Assembly: GCA_945827465.1 (NCBI GenBank)
Contig: CALZOH010000095.1
Location: forward strand, 1-11,775
Length of the DNA stretch: 11,775 nucleotides
Source: an uncultured Prevotellaceae bacterium
GTDB lineage: Bacteria; Bacteroidota; Bacteroidia; Bacteroidales; Bacteroidaceae
Direction of reading: 5' to 3'
Below are positions 1-6,596 of this stretch, piece by piece. A program made the position numbers and the translations under genes. Position 1 is the stretch's first letter, and every line of letters begins with the position of its first letter. The notes under the pieces are model-generated. The model saw only the letters and a list, made by a program, of their open reading frames with translations, searched no databases and was not told the origin of the DNA.

Positions 1-505
1 TGTCATTAGGGAATCCGAAGCGACCGAACCTTAAACCACATTGAATGGTACTGTTCCCATTCTCGTCTGTTAGATTGATATTAATGCGCATACCAACCTT
101 CACATTCTTCTCTGGGTGTTCTTTAGCATATGAGCAAACCATTTCAACTTCATATTCTGAATCCAGATTAATGATAGCTCCATGCTCCAAGGCATTCCTA
201 AAAACAGCAGGACGCTTGATAGGCCCGTTGAAGATAATCTTTTCAAAGCCAATCTTACACGCCAACTCGTACTCCATCTCACTCACTACCTCTGCATAGC
301 AGCCTTCGGTTTTGGCAATCTGGCAAAGAGCAGGTACATAGTTTGTCTTGAACGAATAGCCCGCTATCACCTTGTCGTAACGTTTGCGGAAAGCACCTAT
401 AAAATCGTTGATGTTACAACGATACCTTTCGCCGTCCATAATGTAGAAGGGAGTTCCAAACTTTCTGTCTAGTTCTATTAATGTCTTAAGATTAATTCTT
501 TCCAT
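1..505 (-). CDS. LysA-like (fold-type III) PLP-dependent decarboxylase, partial (C-terminus outside window)
   Basis: An open frame starts with ATG at 505 and runs off the left edge after 168 codons with no stop. The product resembles the N-terminal alanine-racemase-like barrel of diaminopimelate/ornithine-type decarboxylases. The segment GYSFKTNY (residues 49-56) fits the motif carrying the PLP-binding lysine, here K53. The motifs EVVSEMEYELA and IIFNGPIK follow as in LysA relatives, and RFGF near the break fits the family's (S)KFG segment. Known members decarboxylate amino acids, and a PLP-binding role is likely here. The start is only 4 nt past the stop of the epimerase gene, so the two are co-transcribed. 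In this setting it more likely makes or modifies an amino-acid-derived substituent or precursor of the polysaccharide than housekeeping lysine, but that is inference. The second, substrate-binding domain cannot be seen. Confidence 0.85.
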   Translation of the reverse strand, partial: MERINLKTLIELDRKFGTPFYIMDGERYRCNINDFIGAFRKRYDKVIAGYSFKTNYVPALCQIAKTEGCYAEVVSEMEYELACKIGFEKIIFNGPIKRPAVFRNALEHGAIINLDSEYEVEMVCSYAKEHPEKNVKVGMRININLTDENGNSTIQCGLRFGRFGFPND

Positions 506-509
506 CGAT

Positions 510-1517
510 TTATTTAATTCGGTCTTCTTCTTCAATAGCACCCCACATCAACTCGATAGGATTACTCTGACACTCAGCCTTCATGTCTTCACATGCAGCC
601 TGCCAAGTCCACTGCGGTTTCCACCCAAGGACTTCCGCACTTTTCTTCCCTGAAAGGAGGATTTGTGGTGTATCAGGCATATCAGGACGATGTGTCTTCA
701 CTGCATCCTTTGTCGCAAATGCTGCCATGATACCATCAACCATCTCGTCTAATGTATACGGCTTATAACCAGGGAGGTTAAAAATACCACAAATATTAGT
801 TTCTGCAGCACGAACTACAGCAGCAGCAAAATCCTTAATATATAGAAGTTCTTTCAAACGAGAAGAATCGCCATACACATCAATGCCCTGTCCATTGATA
901 CAACGACGAATCATATAACGCCAAGGCAACATTCTCTTTACACCATCCAAGTAATACCAAGCATCAGGATGCCAACCGTAAACCATGAAATGACGGAAAA
1001 TACAAGGCTCAAAACCATCTGCAATTTGGCAATGCTCCAGAATGTCACAGGCGGCACGTTTGCAAATCGCATATACAGCATGGTCATTTCCATTCTTGGG
1101 GAAAGAACGTGTTGCATCATCATCAATAGGCTCCGTATCGCCCCAATGCTCTGCTACATCACTTGGAGTAGTATTGAAAACTATACGCTTGGTTCCATTC
1201 TGCTTCATCCAGTTACATAAATTTACGGTGCCCACAACGATACTCTGAACGTAAGGCATCATGTTTCTGTCAGCATGAGCAGGCATAGTTCCAGCCATGT
1301 TCACTACCACATCAAATTTTTGATTAGGTAATAAATCAAATGCTTCTTTCTTTGAAATGTCAAAACCTCCAATAAAGGTTATACTCTTAGATGCAAAGAA
1401 TCCTCCATCAGAGGTTCTTCTACCTACAGCTACGACATCAAAACCATTATCCTTCAGTGCCAAAGCACTATAACAACCAAGTTGGCCAGTTGCGCCAAAA
1501 ACAATTGCTTTTTTCAT
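510..1517 (-). CDS. NAD(P)-dependent sugar epimerase/dehydratase (extended SDR family)
   Basis: This 335-residue protein has the extended short-chain dehydrogenase layout. A GATGQLG nucleotide-binding loop sits at residues 8-14. NMAGT (73-77) fits the strand-4 motif and a Thr pair (116-117) sits at the catalytic Ser/Thr position. Y149-AIC-K153 is the catalytic YxxxK, and RHFMVYG (175-181) resembles the RxxNVYG segment of nucleotide-sugar enzymes. LKELLYIKDFAAAV (221-234) matches the substrate-binding region of the epimerase family. It probably converts a nucleotide-linked sugar in the cytoplasm to supply the capsule repeat unit. Whether it epimerises, dehydrates or reduces cannot be told from the motifs. 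The ATG lies 38 nt past the phosphoglycosyl transferase stop, and the next gene starts 4 nt downstream. Length is normal and nothing looks broken. Confidence 0.9.
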   Translation of the reverse strand: MKKAIVFGATGQLGCYSALALKDNGFDVVAVGRRTSDGGFFASKSITFIGGFDISKKEAFDLLPNQKFDVVVNMAGTMPAHADRNMMPYVQSIVVGTVNLCNWMKQNGTKRIVFNTTPSDVAEHWGDTEPIDDDATRSFPKNGNDHAVYAICKRAACDILEHCQIADGFEPCIFRHFMVYGWHPDAWYYLDGVKRMLPWRYMIRRCINGQGIDVYGDSSRLKELLYIKDFAAAVVRAAETNICGIFNLPGYKPYTLDEMVDGIMAAFATKDAVKTHRPDMPDTPQILLSGKKSAEVLGWKPQWTWQAACEDMKAECQSNPIELMWGAIEEEDRIK

Positions 1518-1555
1518 TGTTGTCTATAATTTTAATTGTTTGACTTCTTAATCAG

Positions 1556-2176
1556 TCAAATTTTTCTGCCCTCCTTCTTTCTGCACACATCAAGTGCTTC
1601 TACACCAGAGACCTCGACCGATTCTCTCAAAAGAACAGATTTAATGGTCTTGAAGATGATACAGAGGTCCGTCTTCAATGATACATGATTTACATACCAT
1701 ATATCCATGGCGAGTTTCTCATCCCATGTCACAGTATTTCTTCCATGACTTTGAGCATAGCCACTGATGCCTGGGCGGACATCATGTCTGTGGCTTTCTT
1801 CTTCCGTGTACCATGGCAAGTATCTAACCAGCAGCGGACGAGGCCCAATCAATGCCATGTCGCCCTTCAGCACGTTGATGAGCTGGGGCAGCTCGTCGAT
1901 CGAGGTGGAGCGGACGAAGCCGCCTACCTTGGTGAGGCGGTCGGCATCGGGGAGGAGCTTGCCCTCGGCATCACGCTCATCGGTCATGGTCTTGAACTTG
2001 ATGACCTTGAAGATCTTGCCGTGAAGACCCGGACGCTCCTGGTAGAACAGGGCTCCGGCACCTTTGTTGGCGATGGTGAGCCAGATGTAGATGATGAGCA
2101 GTATCGGCCAGATGACCAATAGTGCGACTAATGCGATGGTGAAGTCAATCACCCGCTTGAAAAAATGTTTGTACAT
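1556..2176 (-). CDS. Small phosphoglycosyl transferase (PglC-like, undecaprenyl-phosphate sugar-1-phosphate transferase)
   Basis: This 206-residue protein is the bacterial sugar transferase domain alone, without the multi-helix N-terminal part of WbaP/WcaJ types. One hydrophobic segment (about residues 10-36) contains P24, where PglC has the proline that bends its re-entrant helix. The family motifs follow: FYQERPG (44-50), IKFKTM (59-64), SIDELPQ (92-98) with the catalytic D94-E95 pair, GDMALIGPRPL (105-115), and RPGISGYAQ (134-142). The enzyme moves a sugar-1-phosphate from UDP-sugar to undecaprenyl phosphate at the inner membrane and so starts the repeat unit. The sugar is not predictable. 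Its DNA is compositionally split: the 60 bases at 1861-1920 contain 39 G+C, while those at 1681-1740 contain 22. That suggests recombination inside the gene. Confidence 0.95.
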   Translation of the reverse strand: MYKHFFKRVIDFTIALVALLVIWPILLIIYIWLTIANKGAGALFYQERPGLHGKIFKVIKFKTMTDERDAEGKLLPDADRLTKVGGFVRSTSIDELPQLINVLKGDMALIGPRPLLVRYLPWYTEEESHRHDVRPGISGYAQSHGRNTVTWDEKLAMDIWYVNHVSLKTDLCIIFKTIKSVLLRESVEVSGVEALDVCRKKEGRKI

Positions 2177-2226
2177 ATTGATTTTTTCTCAGTTTTAAGT
2201 GTTTTATTCTTTAGCTATTGCCATCG

Positions 2227-3363
2227 CTAACCCCTCATTACCTCTTCATAGAAGTTAAGCAAACATTGTTGCACAAACCCCTTCTCAAACCGGTTAGCGA
2301 TCAGCTCACGCGCCTTTTCCGCCATTGACTTGCGCATCGGCTCGTCCGTCAGCATCCGTTCCATCGCCCCATAGAGCGCACCGGCATCCTTCGGCGGCAC
2401 TATCAGTCCGTTCTCGCCATTGATAACTATTTCGCGCGACCCGTTGATGTCGGTCACTATCTGAGGCAATCCCATCGCTCCCGCCTCCAGAACCGTATTC
2501 GGGAAGCCTTCACGATACGATGGCATCACGAAGCAGTCGGCATCCACATACATCTGTAGCAACTCATCGCCATACTTCGGACCACATGCCACTATTGCTC
2601 TGGAAGCGTCAATACGATTCTGCGTCAATTCGCTCACCGGATCAAGATGCTTCTCATAAGGCCCGACCAGAAGTAGCCTCGTTTTGCTATACTTGTCATT
2701 GAGGCGCGTAAACGCCTCCACCAATTCATTGATACCTTTATCACCCACCATGCGCCCTACGAAGACAAACGTAAACGGTTTATGCTCCATGGGAACAGGC
2801 GCGAACCTGGCAGGATTGAAACGTTCCATATCCACCCCTCTCACGTTGCCATAACCCAATACCTTCATCGGTTTGCGACACACCCCGAAGTCGCGCAAGT
2901 CGTTCAACACCCCTTGCCCCTCGGGAATCACGTGTGTGGCGCAGGCACAAAGCAACCGATCCATCAGCATCAAGATTTTACGCCGAAAGCCTACAGCCGT
3001 AGGCCAAATCAGTCCGGTAAAAGTATGGATGCGCACCGGCACCCCCGTCAGCCATGCAGCCACCATCGACAGCAGTCCCGCTTTTGGCGTCATCGAATGC
3101 ACCATATACGGTCGTTCGCGAAGCATCACCCCAATCATCGTCAATAGCGCCCACACATCCTTCAACAAGGCAATGTGTCGCTCCATCGGCACCTCAATCG
3201 TCTTAAACTGCGGGCACTCCTCGCGGAACTTGTCCAAGGCCTCCCCCGGACTCGTCACCACCACCGATTCATACCCCATCTTCTCCATCCTGAGCATCAC
3301 CTCTCGGCAGAGCCCCAGCGACTGCGGCACCGTCACCGAACGGATAATCTTCTTCCTTTTCAT
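2227..3363 (-). CDS. Glycosyltransferase family 4 (GT-B fold)
   Basis: This 378-residue protein is a two-domain GT-B enzyme. The N-terminal half has HSMTPKAGLL (89-98) and the VPVRIHTFTG segment (108-117), typical of PglA-like and related Bacteroidota GT4 enzymes that act on lipid-linked sugars. The C-terminal half has FVGRMVGDKG (201-210), with likely phosphate-contacting residues R204 and K209. Its EGFPNTVLE segment (285-293) is the EX7E nucleotide-sugar motif. It probably adds the second sugar to the lipid-linked primer made by the next gene's product. This pairing of a GT4 gene followed by a small phosphoglycosyl transferase gene is common. The ATG at 3363 is 8 nt past the end of a degenerate reading frame. 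The coding DNA is much richer in G+C than the right block (40 of 60 at 2341-2400 against 19 of 60 at 7081-7140), which points to a different origin. Confidence 0.93.
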   Translation of the reverse strand: MKRKKIIRSVTVPQSLGLCREVMLRMEKMGYESVVVTSPGEALDKFREECPQFKTIEVPMERHIALLKDVWALLTMIGVMLRERPYMVHSMTPKAGLLSMVAAWLTGVPVRIHTFTGLIWPTAVGFRRKILMLMDRLLCACATHVIPEGQGVLNDLRDFGVCRKPMKVLGYGNVRGVDMERFNPARFAPVPMEHKPFTFVFVGRMVGDKGINELVEAFTRLNDKYSKTRLLLVGPYEKHLDPVSELTQNRIDASRAIVACGPKYGDELLQMYVDADCFVMPSYREGFPNTVLEAGAMGLPQIVTDINGSREIVINGENGLIVPPKDAGALYGAMERMLTDEPMRKSMAEKARELIANRFEKGFVQQCLLNFYEEVMRG

Positions 3364-3371
3364 CCAATCAA

Positions 3372-3570
3372 TTATATTAGTCTTACTTCGCTACGAACAT
3401 CTTCCACATTCCAACCATCGATTTTGGAGTCTGCCAGCATCAAAACCCGGTGGCCATTCCAGAAAAGTGTCACTAATGACATTTTTTGGGAATGAAATGA
3501 TTATACAACCAACATCAACGAAATCATCTAAAGCACCCTGAGGCCGTAGTGCCCGAATAGTCCGGTTCAT
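3372..3570 (-). pseudogene. Small frameshifted gene remnant of unknown family
   Basis: An ATG at 3570 opens a 59-codon frame that ends at TAG 3391-3393. A second frame, from ATG 3482, runs to TAA 3372-3374, just 8 nt before the GT4 start. The first frame's final stretch (rich in W, G, R and C) looks unnatural. The second frame ends with a natural-looking charged segment, DSKIDGWNVEDVRSEVRLI. The two frames can be joined at a TTTT run near 3461 by removing one T, giving one continuous small protein ending at 3372. This suggests a gene or gene tail broken by a one-base indel, or a short real gene with a sequencing error. I do not recognise the family. Either frame could also be chance. Confidence 0.35.
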
Positions 3571-3574
3571 ATTT

Positions 3575-3615
3575 CCCGGTCGCGCGCCGGGTTGAAAATC
3601 ACTTGATCTTCAACC
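3575..3615 (-). terminator. GC-rich inverted repeats at the 3' end of the AlbA_2/DUF2971 gene
   Basis: Two overlapping hairpins can form here. The first is a 5-bp G/C stem with a 7-nt loop (3575-3591). The second pairs GGTTGAA (3590-3596) with TTCAACC (3609-3615) across the TGA stop at 3599-3601. Neither is followed by a clear T run on the minus strand, so calling this a terminator is weak. It may be a processing or partial termination site, or chance. Confidence 0.25.
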
Positions 3616-4810
3616 GGGCAGAGCCTTTCATATCGTCAATGCAGAACAATTCAAAGGGAATGCTGACGGCATCCTTCGGTGGTTCATTATTATGTTTACT
3701 CTCAATACACTTATACTTCTTTATGTCGGGATTAATACCGGCAGCAAAACAAGCCTGCTGCAGCGATTTCAATTCCATGGGAGAGCAATGCTTATCCACC
3801 CTCACAGATTTGATCACTTTGCTAAAATCAATGGAAATATCCTTATAGTCACTACGCTGTTTACCATGACTTCTCTCTCCCATCCGATCCCGGGGAATCA
3901 AGAAGAAACGAACCTCCTTTTCATACTCATAAGCCTTTCTCTTCAACGCAAGCAGCGCAATAAAACGATCGCGCGTGAAAGGCTTGAAATAAGTAGAATA
4001 GTTCTTATCCGCCGGTTGATGTAAGCCCTCGATATATTTATCATAACAATACACCACTTTTCTCTCTTCCAATTGCAGCCCCGAAGCATCCAACTGATTC
4101 CTAAACTCGGCAATGTCAATTTCAAGTTGCACACAATGCCGGTTCAATCCCTCGCCATGGGCATACACCTTCCATGAAGCCTCACTGTTTTTCTCACGAG
4201 TCAAACAAGTGGCAAACAACTTTGGAGCCGAAGCCTCAGCGTGGGGCATTTGGTAGTCGGCGCAATAAAATCTACGCTCATACTTATCCGGCCATTTATT
4301 CGGCTCAAAGAAACGCCATGAACCCGTATACAAACTAAGCATAAAGCATTCAAGCGTCATATACTTATAGATCTTCTGATAGGTTTTAGAAGCTTCGCTC
4401 AGGGTGTTACGCCCATATTCATCCCGCTTGAAAGCATAAAGTCTTTCCGGCGAAGTAGAGCGGGAATAATAGGTGATACTATTTTGAGGAGCAATTCCAA
4501 CCATCAGGACAACCTTTCCATCGATTCTCTCCTCCGTAAAGGTAAGGTCTACCTGAATCTTAAACTCCCGACAAACCGACTCAATCAAGAGCTTCATCTG
4601 ATCTGCCTCGCGATCCAGTCCGGTCACGTTCAGGCCGTAGGGCGATTCTCTAACGCCCAATACCAGATAGCCCCCACCCGAATTAGCAATACCCACCACC
4701 GACCGGGCAATCGTATCCTTATTACTCACACGACTCTTCAACTCCACGTATTGATCATCTCGGAGCGAGCCGTCCAATAATCGTTGGCGTATTTGTTCTA
4801 TGGTTCTCAC
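3599..4810 (-). CDS. AlbA_2 (Schlafen-type) domain fused to a DUF2971-like domain; cargo gene in the capsule locus
   Basis: This 403-residue soluble protein has two parts. Residues about 15-128 match the AlbA_2 divergent nucleic-acid or nucleotide-binding domain: YVELKS (21-26), DTIARSVVGIANSGGGYLVLGV (spanning 32-53) and VLMVGIAP (101-108). Residues about 147-385 resemble DUF2971: YKYMTLECFMLSLYTG (148-163), SWKVYAHGEGLNRHCVQLEID (spanning 212-232), and Y296-EKEVR-F302. The reading starts at GTG 4810; no ATG lies in frame between an upstream TAA and this codon, and the next Met (72) would cut into AlbA_2. AlbA_2 domains occur in many regulators and phage-defence proteins; the DUF2971 function is unknown to me. 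It has its own promoter 34 nt upstream and no link to sugar chemistry, so a defence, toxin or regulatory role is possible but unproven. Confidence 0.8.
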   Translation of the reverse strand: MRTIEQIRQRLLDGSLRDDQYVELKSRVSNKDTIARSVVGIANSGGGYLVLGVRESPYGLNVTGLDREADQMKLLIESVCREFKIQVDLTFTEERIDGKVVLMVGIAPQNSITYYSRSTSPERLYAFKRDEYGRNTLSEASKTYQKIYKYMTLECFMLSLYTGSWRFFEPNKWPDKYERRFYCADYQMPHAEASAPKLFATCLTREKNSEASWKVYAHGEGLNRHCVQLEIDIAEFRNQLDASGLQLEERKVVYCYDKYIEGLHQPADKNYSTYFKPFTRDRFIALLALKRKAYEYEKEVRFFLIPRDRMGERSHGKQRSDYKDISIDFSKVIKSVRVDKHCSPMELKSLQQACFAAGINPDIKKYKCIESKHNNEPPKDAVSIPFELFCIDDMKGSARLKIK

Positions 4811-4843
4811 AAAGCGTCTCTTAAAAACATTTTAAATCAGCAG

Positions 4844-4875
4844 CAAAGGTAGTTCCAAAGCAAACTTCACACAAA
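4844..4875 (-). promoter_or_regulatory. Bacteroides-type sigma-ABfr promoter (TTTG-N20-TACCTTTG)
   Basis: On the minus strand, TTTG (4875-4872) is followed by exactly 20 nt and then TACCTTTG (4851-4844). This fits the known Bacteroides -33/-7 consensus TTTG-N19-21-TAnnTTTG. Transcription would start near 4837, giving a leader of about 27 nt before the GTG start at 4810. It would drive the AlbA_2/DUF2971 gene and possibly the GT4, phosphoglycosyl transferase, epimerase and LysA-like genes behind it. Confidence 0.75.
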
Positions 4876-4899
4876 ATATAATGCCAAAGGTTCTCACAT

Positions 4900-4968
4900 T
4901 TTATCCAAAGAAAAAGAGGCTAAGATATAGTTCCTTTCTAAAGGAACATTTTGATGGCCTTGGATAAA
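4900..4968. repeat. Nested inverted repeats between the GT32 gene and the AlbA_2/DUF2971 promoter
   Basis: The outer perfect 9-bp arms are TTTATCCAA (4900-4908) and TTGGATAAA (4960-4968). Inside them is a perfect 8-bp hairpin with a 2-nt loop, GTTCCTTTCTAAAGGAAC (4930-4947). It lies 16 nt past the GT32 stop and upstream of the promoter. It could terminate transcription of the right block, bind a regulator, or be the remnant of a very small mobile element. There is no classical T run directly after the inner hairpin; a T-rich stretch follows about 12 nt later on the minus strand. Confidence 0.5.
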
Positions 4969-4983
4969 TCCCTAAAATAAACA

Positions 4984-5727
4984 TTATATTTTTCTTAATA
5001 GATTTATAACCCAATTAGGAAGCACTTTAGAAATATCAATGCCTAATTTCTTTTTTAATTTTGATAGTTTTCGCCTTGTAGGTGATGTCCAAGAGCCATT
5101 GTAGAGATGAGCAGCATACGTATTTTCAGTAAATACATTATTATTAGAATAGGTGTCAATAGGACAAAAATAATCTTTGGTATAAACATGTACACCGGGA
5201 CCGAAAACCTGTTCTTTTGCATTTGGTATAAATCCCATTTTTAAAGATCTATTCGTAATAGCTATAACATTTGTAGTTAAGTCCATATTACCGTCTTCTT
5301 TTATGAAGCTACGCCCATCATAATCTTCTAATAATGCCTTCATCCAATCATTACCTTTTGTACAGGCCATAAGAGCCGTAGGAATCATAGTTGCGTTTTC
5401 AAAACACGTAAAAGCCTCATCGTATAAGAACTTATCAATGTTCTTAAAGATTTGCACATCTGTATCCATATATACGCCACCATAATGATAGAGAACATAC
5501 ACTCGAATATAATCACTCACAAAAGCATATTTTTTCGCAGCATACGCTTGCGAGGCATACTTGCACTGACTTATGATTTCCTTACATTTTTCATCATCCC
5601 ATCTTATAACTTCATAATCTGGCAAAAACTTATTCCAAGTATTCATACATTTGATAGATGTCTTATCAAAAGGACGATCACCTAACCATATATAATGGAT
5701 AATCTTTGGTATTCTTACATTTCTCAT
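4984..5727 (-). CDS. Glycosyltransferase family 32 (DXD-containing capsular polysaccharide transferase)
   Basis: This 247-residue protein shows the full GT32 signature: IPKIIHYIWLG (6-16), YAFVSDYIRVYVLYHYGGVY (67-86), then the metal- and sugar-nucleotide-binding D88-T-D90, and the closing AAHLYNGSW (205-213), which fits the family's A-x-H…SW segment. Known members are retaining GT-A enzymes related to OCH1 and capsular transferases; they move a hexose or HexNAc from a nucleotide sugar. It probably adds one of the later sugars of the repeat unit at the cytoplasmic face of the membrane. The basic tail (residues 217-247) may contact the membrane. Its ATG is 2 nt past the GT2 stop, so the two are translationally linked. 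It is the last gene of the right block before an intergenic hairpin and a new promoter. Confidence 0.92.
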   Translation of the reverse strand: MRNVRIPKIIHYIWLGDRPFDKTSIKCMNTWNKFLPDYEVIRWDDEKCKEIISQCKYASQAYAAKKYAFVSDYIRVYVLYHYGGVYMDTDVQIFKNIDKFLYDEAFTCFENATMIPTALMACTKGNDWMKALLEDYDGRSFIKEDGNMDLTTNVIAITNRSLKMGFIPNAKEQVFGPGVHVYTKDYFCPIDTYSNNNVFTENTYAAHLYNGSWTSPTRRKLSKLKKKLGIDISKVLPNWVINLLRKI

Positions 5728-5729
5728 AC

Positions 5730-6596
5730 TTAATTAAATTTTGTTTTATCATATAAATGCATCAGTAATCCAAGTAGCATCACCCACCACCAGATAAGTG
5801 ATATTGAAGGCTTCTTGTCTTTAGATGGGCAAAACCAAAATCGCCAATAATTAATCGCTGACTTTAATTTAATCTTGAATGGTACAGGCATAGAAGCCTG
5901 TTCAGAATAACATATGCAACTTGCAACCGGACTTTGCATACGTATTCTTGTAATTTTAGCGGTCAAACCATCGGAAAGGTATTCACACACATAAACTTTA
6001 TCATTGGTATATCGAAATTTATATTGTAAACCCATACGATTCCAAACCAAAGCCTCAGGACAAAACCGCTCTCCGTCTATTTTAGGAAATGGAAACTTGC
6101 GAAAAATCTCAGTGCGTACAACTTCTGCCATATCGCCGGTTATGTGATATTTATATCTAAAGTCTAAGCAACTGCAATCAAGTGTTGCAAAGGGGAAATC
6201 ACCGCCAATTTTGTTCATATCTTTATCAACCTTAAGTGGACATACACCGCAGAAAGATTCATCATCTTTGATTGTTTTATATCGATTTTTGATTATTTCA
6301 ACTGCATTGGGAGTAAGGATATCATCGCTGTCAACGATAAAGAACAATTCTCCAATAGCTTCTTCTAATCCTCGGTTAATAGCACTGTGCTTACCGCCAT
6401 TTTCCTGCTTCAAATATCGTAGATGAATTATTTCTTCTTGTATCCATTCCTTCACAATATCTTCAGTCCTATCTGTTGAACCATCATCAACTATAACCCA
6501 TTCAAAATCCTTGTTAGTTTGTTGTACTAGGCTTTCATATAGAGCAGGTAGTCTATAAGCTCTATTAAATGTTGGTGTAAATATTGTAATCGTCAT
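5730..6596 (-). CDS. Glycosyltransferase family 2 (GT-A fold)
   Basis: The ATG at 6596 overlaps the polymerase stop codon as ATGA, a classic coupled start, giving 288 residues. A longer frame from 6632 adds 12 residues with no homology value and overlaps the previous gene more, so I rejected it. From the chosen start the protein begins directly with the GT2 signature TIFTPTFNR. Next come VIVDDGSTD (residues about 34-42), NGGKHSAINRGL (about 66-77) and the metal-binding FFIVDSDD (about 85-92). An acidic PEALVWNR segment near residue 180 is a candidate catalytic-base region. A hydrophobic C-terminal stretch (ISLIWWWVMLLGLLMHLY) could hold it at the membrane. It probably extends the lipid-linked repeat unit; donor and linkage are not predictable. 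Confidence 0.92.
   Translation of the reverse strand: MTITIFTPTFNRAYRLPALYESLVQQTNKDFEWVIVDDGSTDRTEDIVKEWIQEEIIHLRYLKQENGGKHSAINRGLEEAIGELFFIVDSDDILTPNAVEIIKNRYKTIKDDESFCGVCPLKVDKDMNKIGGDFPFATLDCSCLDFRYKYHITGDMAEVVRTEIFRKFPFPKIDGERFCPEALVWNRMGLQYKFRYTNDKVYVCEYLSDGLTAKITRIRMQSPVASCICYSEQASMPVPFKIKLKSAINYWRFWFCPSKDKKPSISLIWWWVMLLGLLMHLYDKTKFN

Noticed and set aside
45..472. Two overlapping plus-strand frames near the left edge
   Set aside because: They lie opposite the clearly recognisable LysA-like gene, which runs off the window edge and has the family's PLP motif.
1685..2122. 145-codon plus-strand frame opposite the phosphoglycosyl transferase gene
   Set aside because: Antisense shadow of conserved family motifs in a GC-rich stretch; no independent signal or ribosome site.
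2873..3541. 222-codon plus-strand frame opposite the GT4 gene
   Set aside because: It lies antisense to a well-supported GT4 gene and its translation has no domain pattern; long antisense frames are expected opposite GC-rich coding DNA.
4844..4968. Invertible capsule promoter of the Bacteroides type
   Set aside because: The inverted repeats (4900-4908 and 4960-4968) do not flank the promoter at 4844-4875, and no matching long repeats enclose it, so phase inversion is not supported here.
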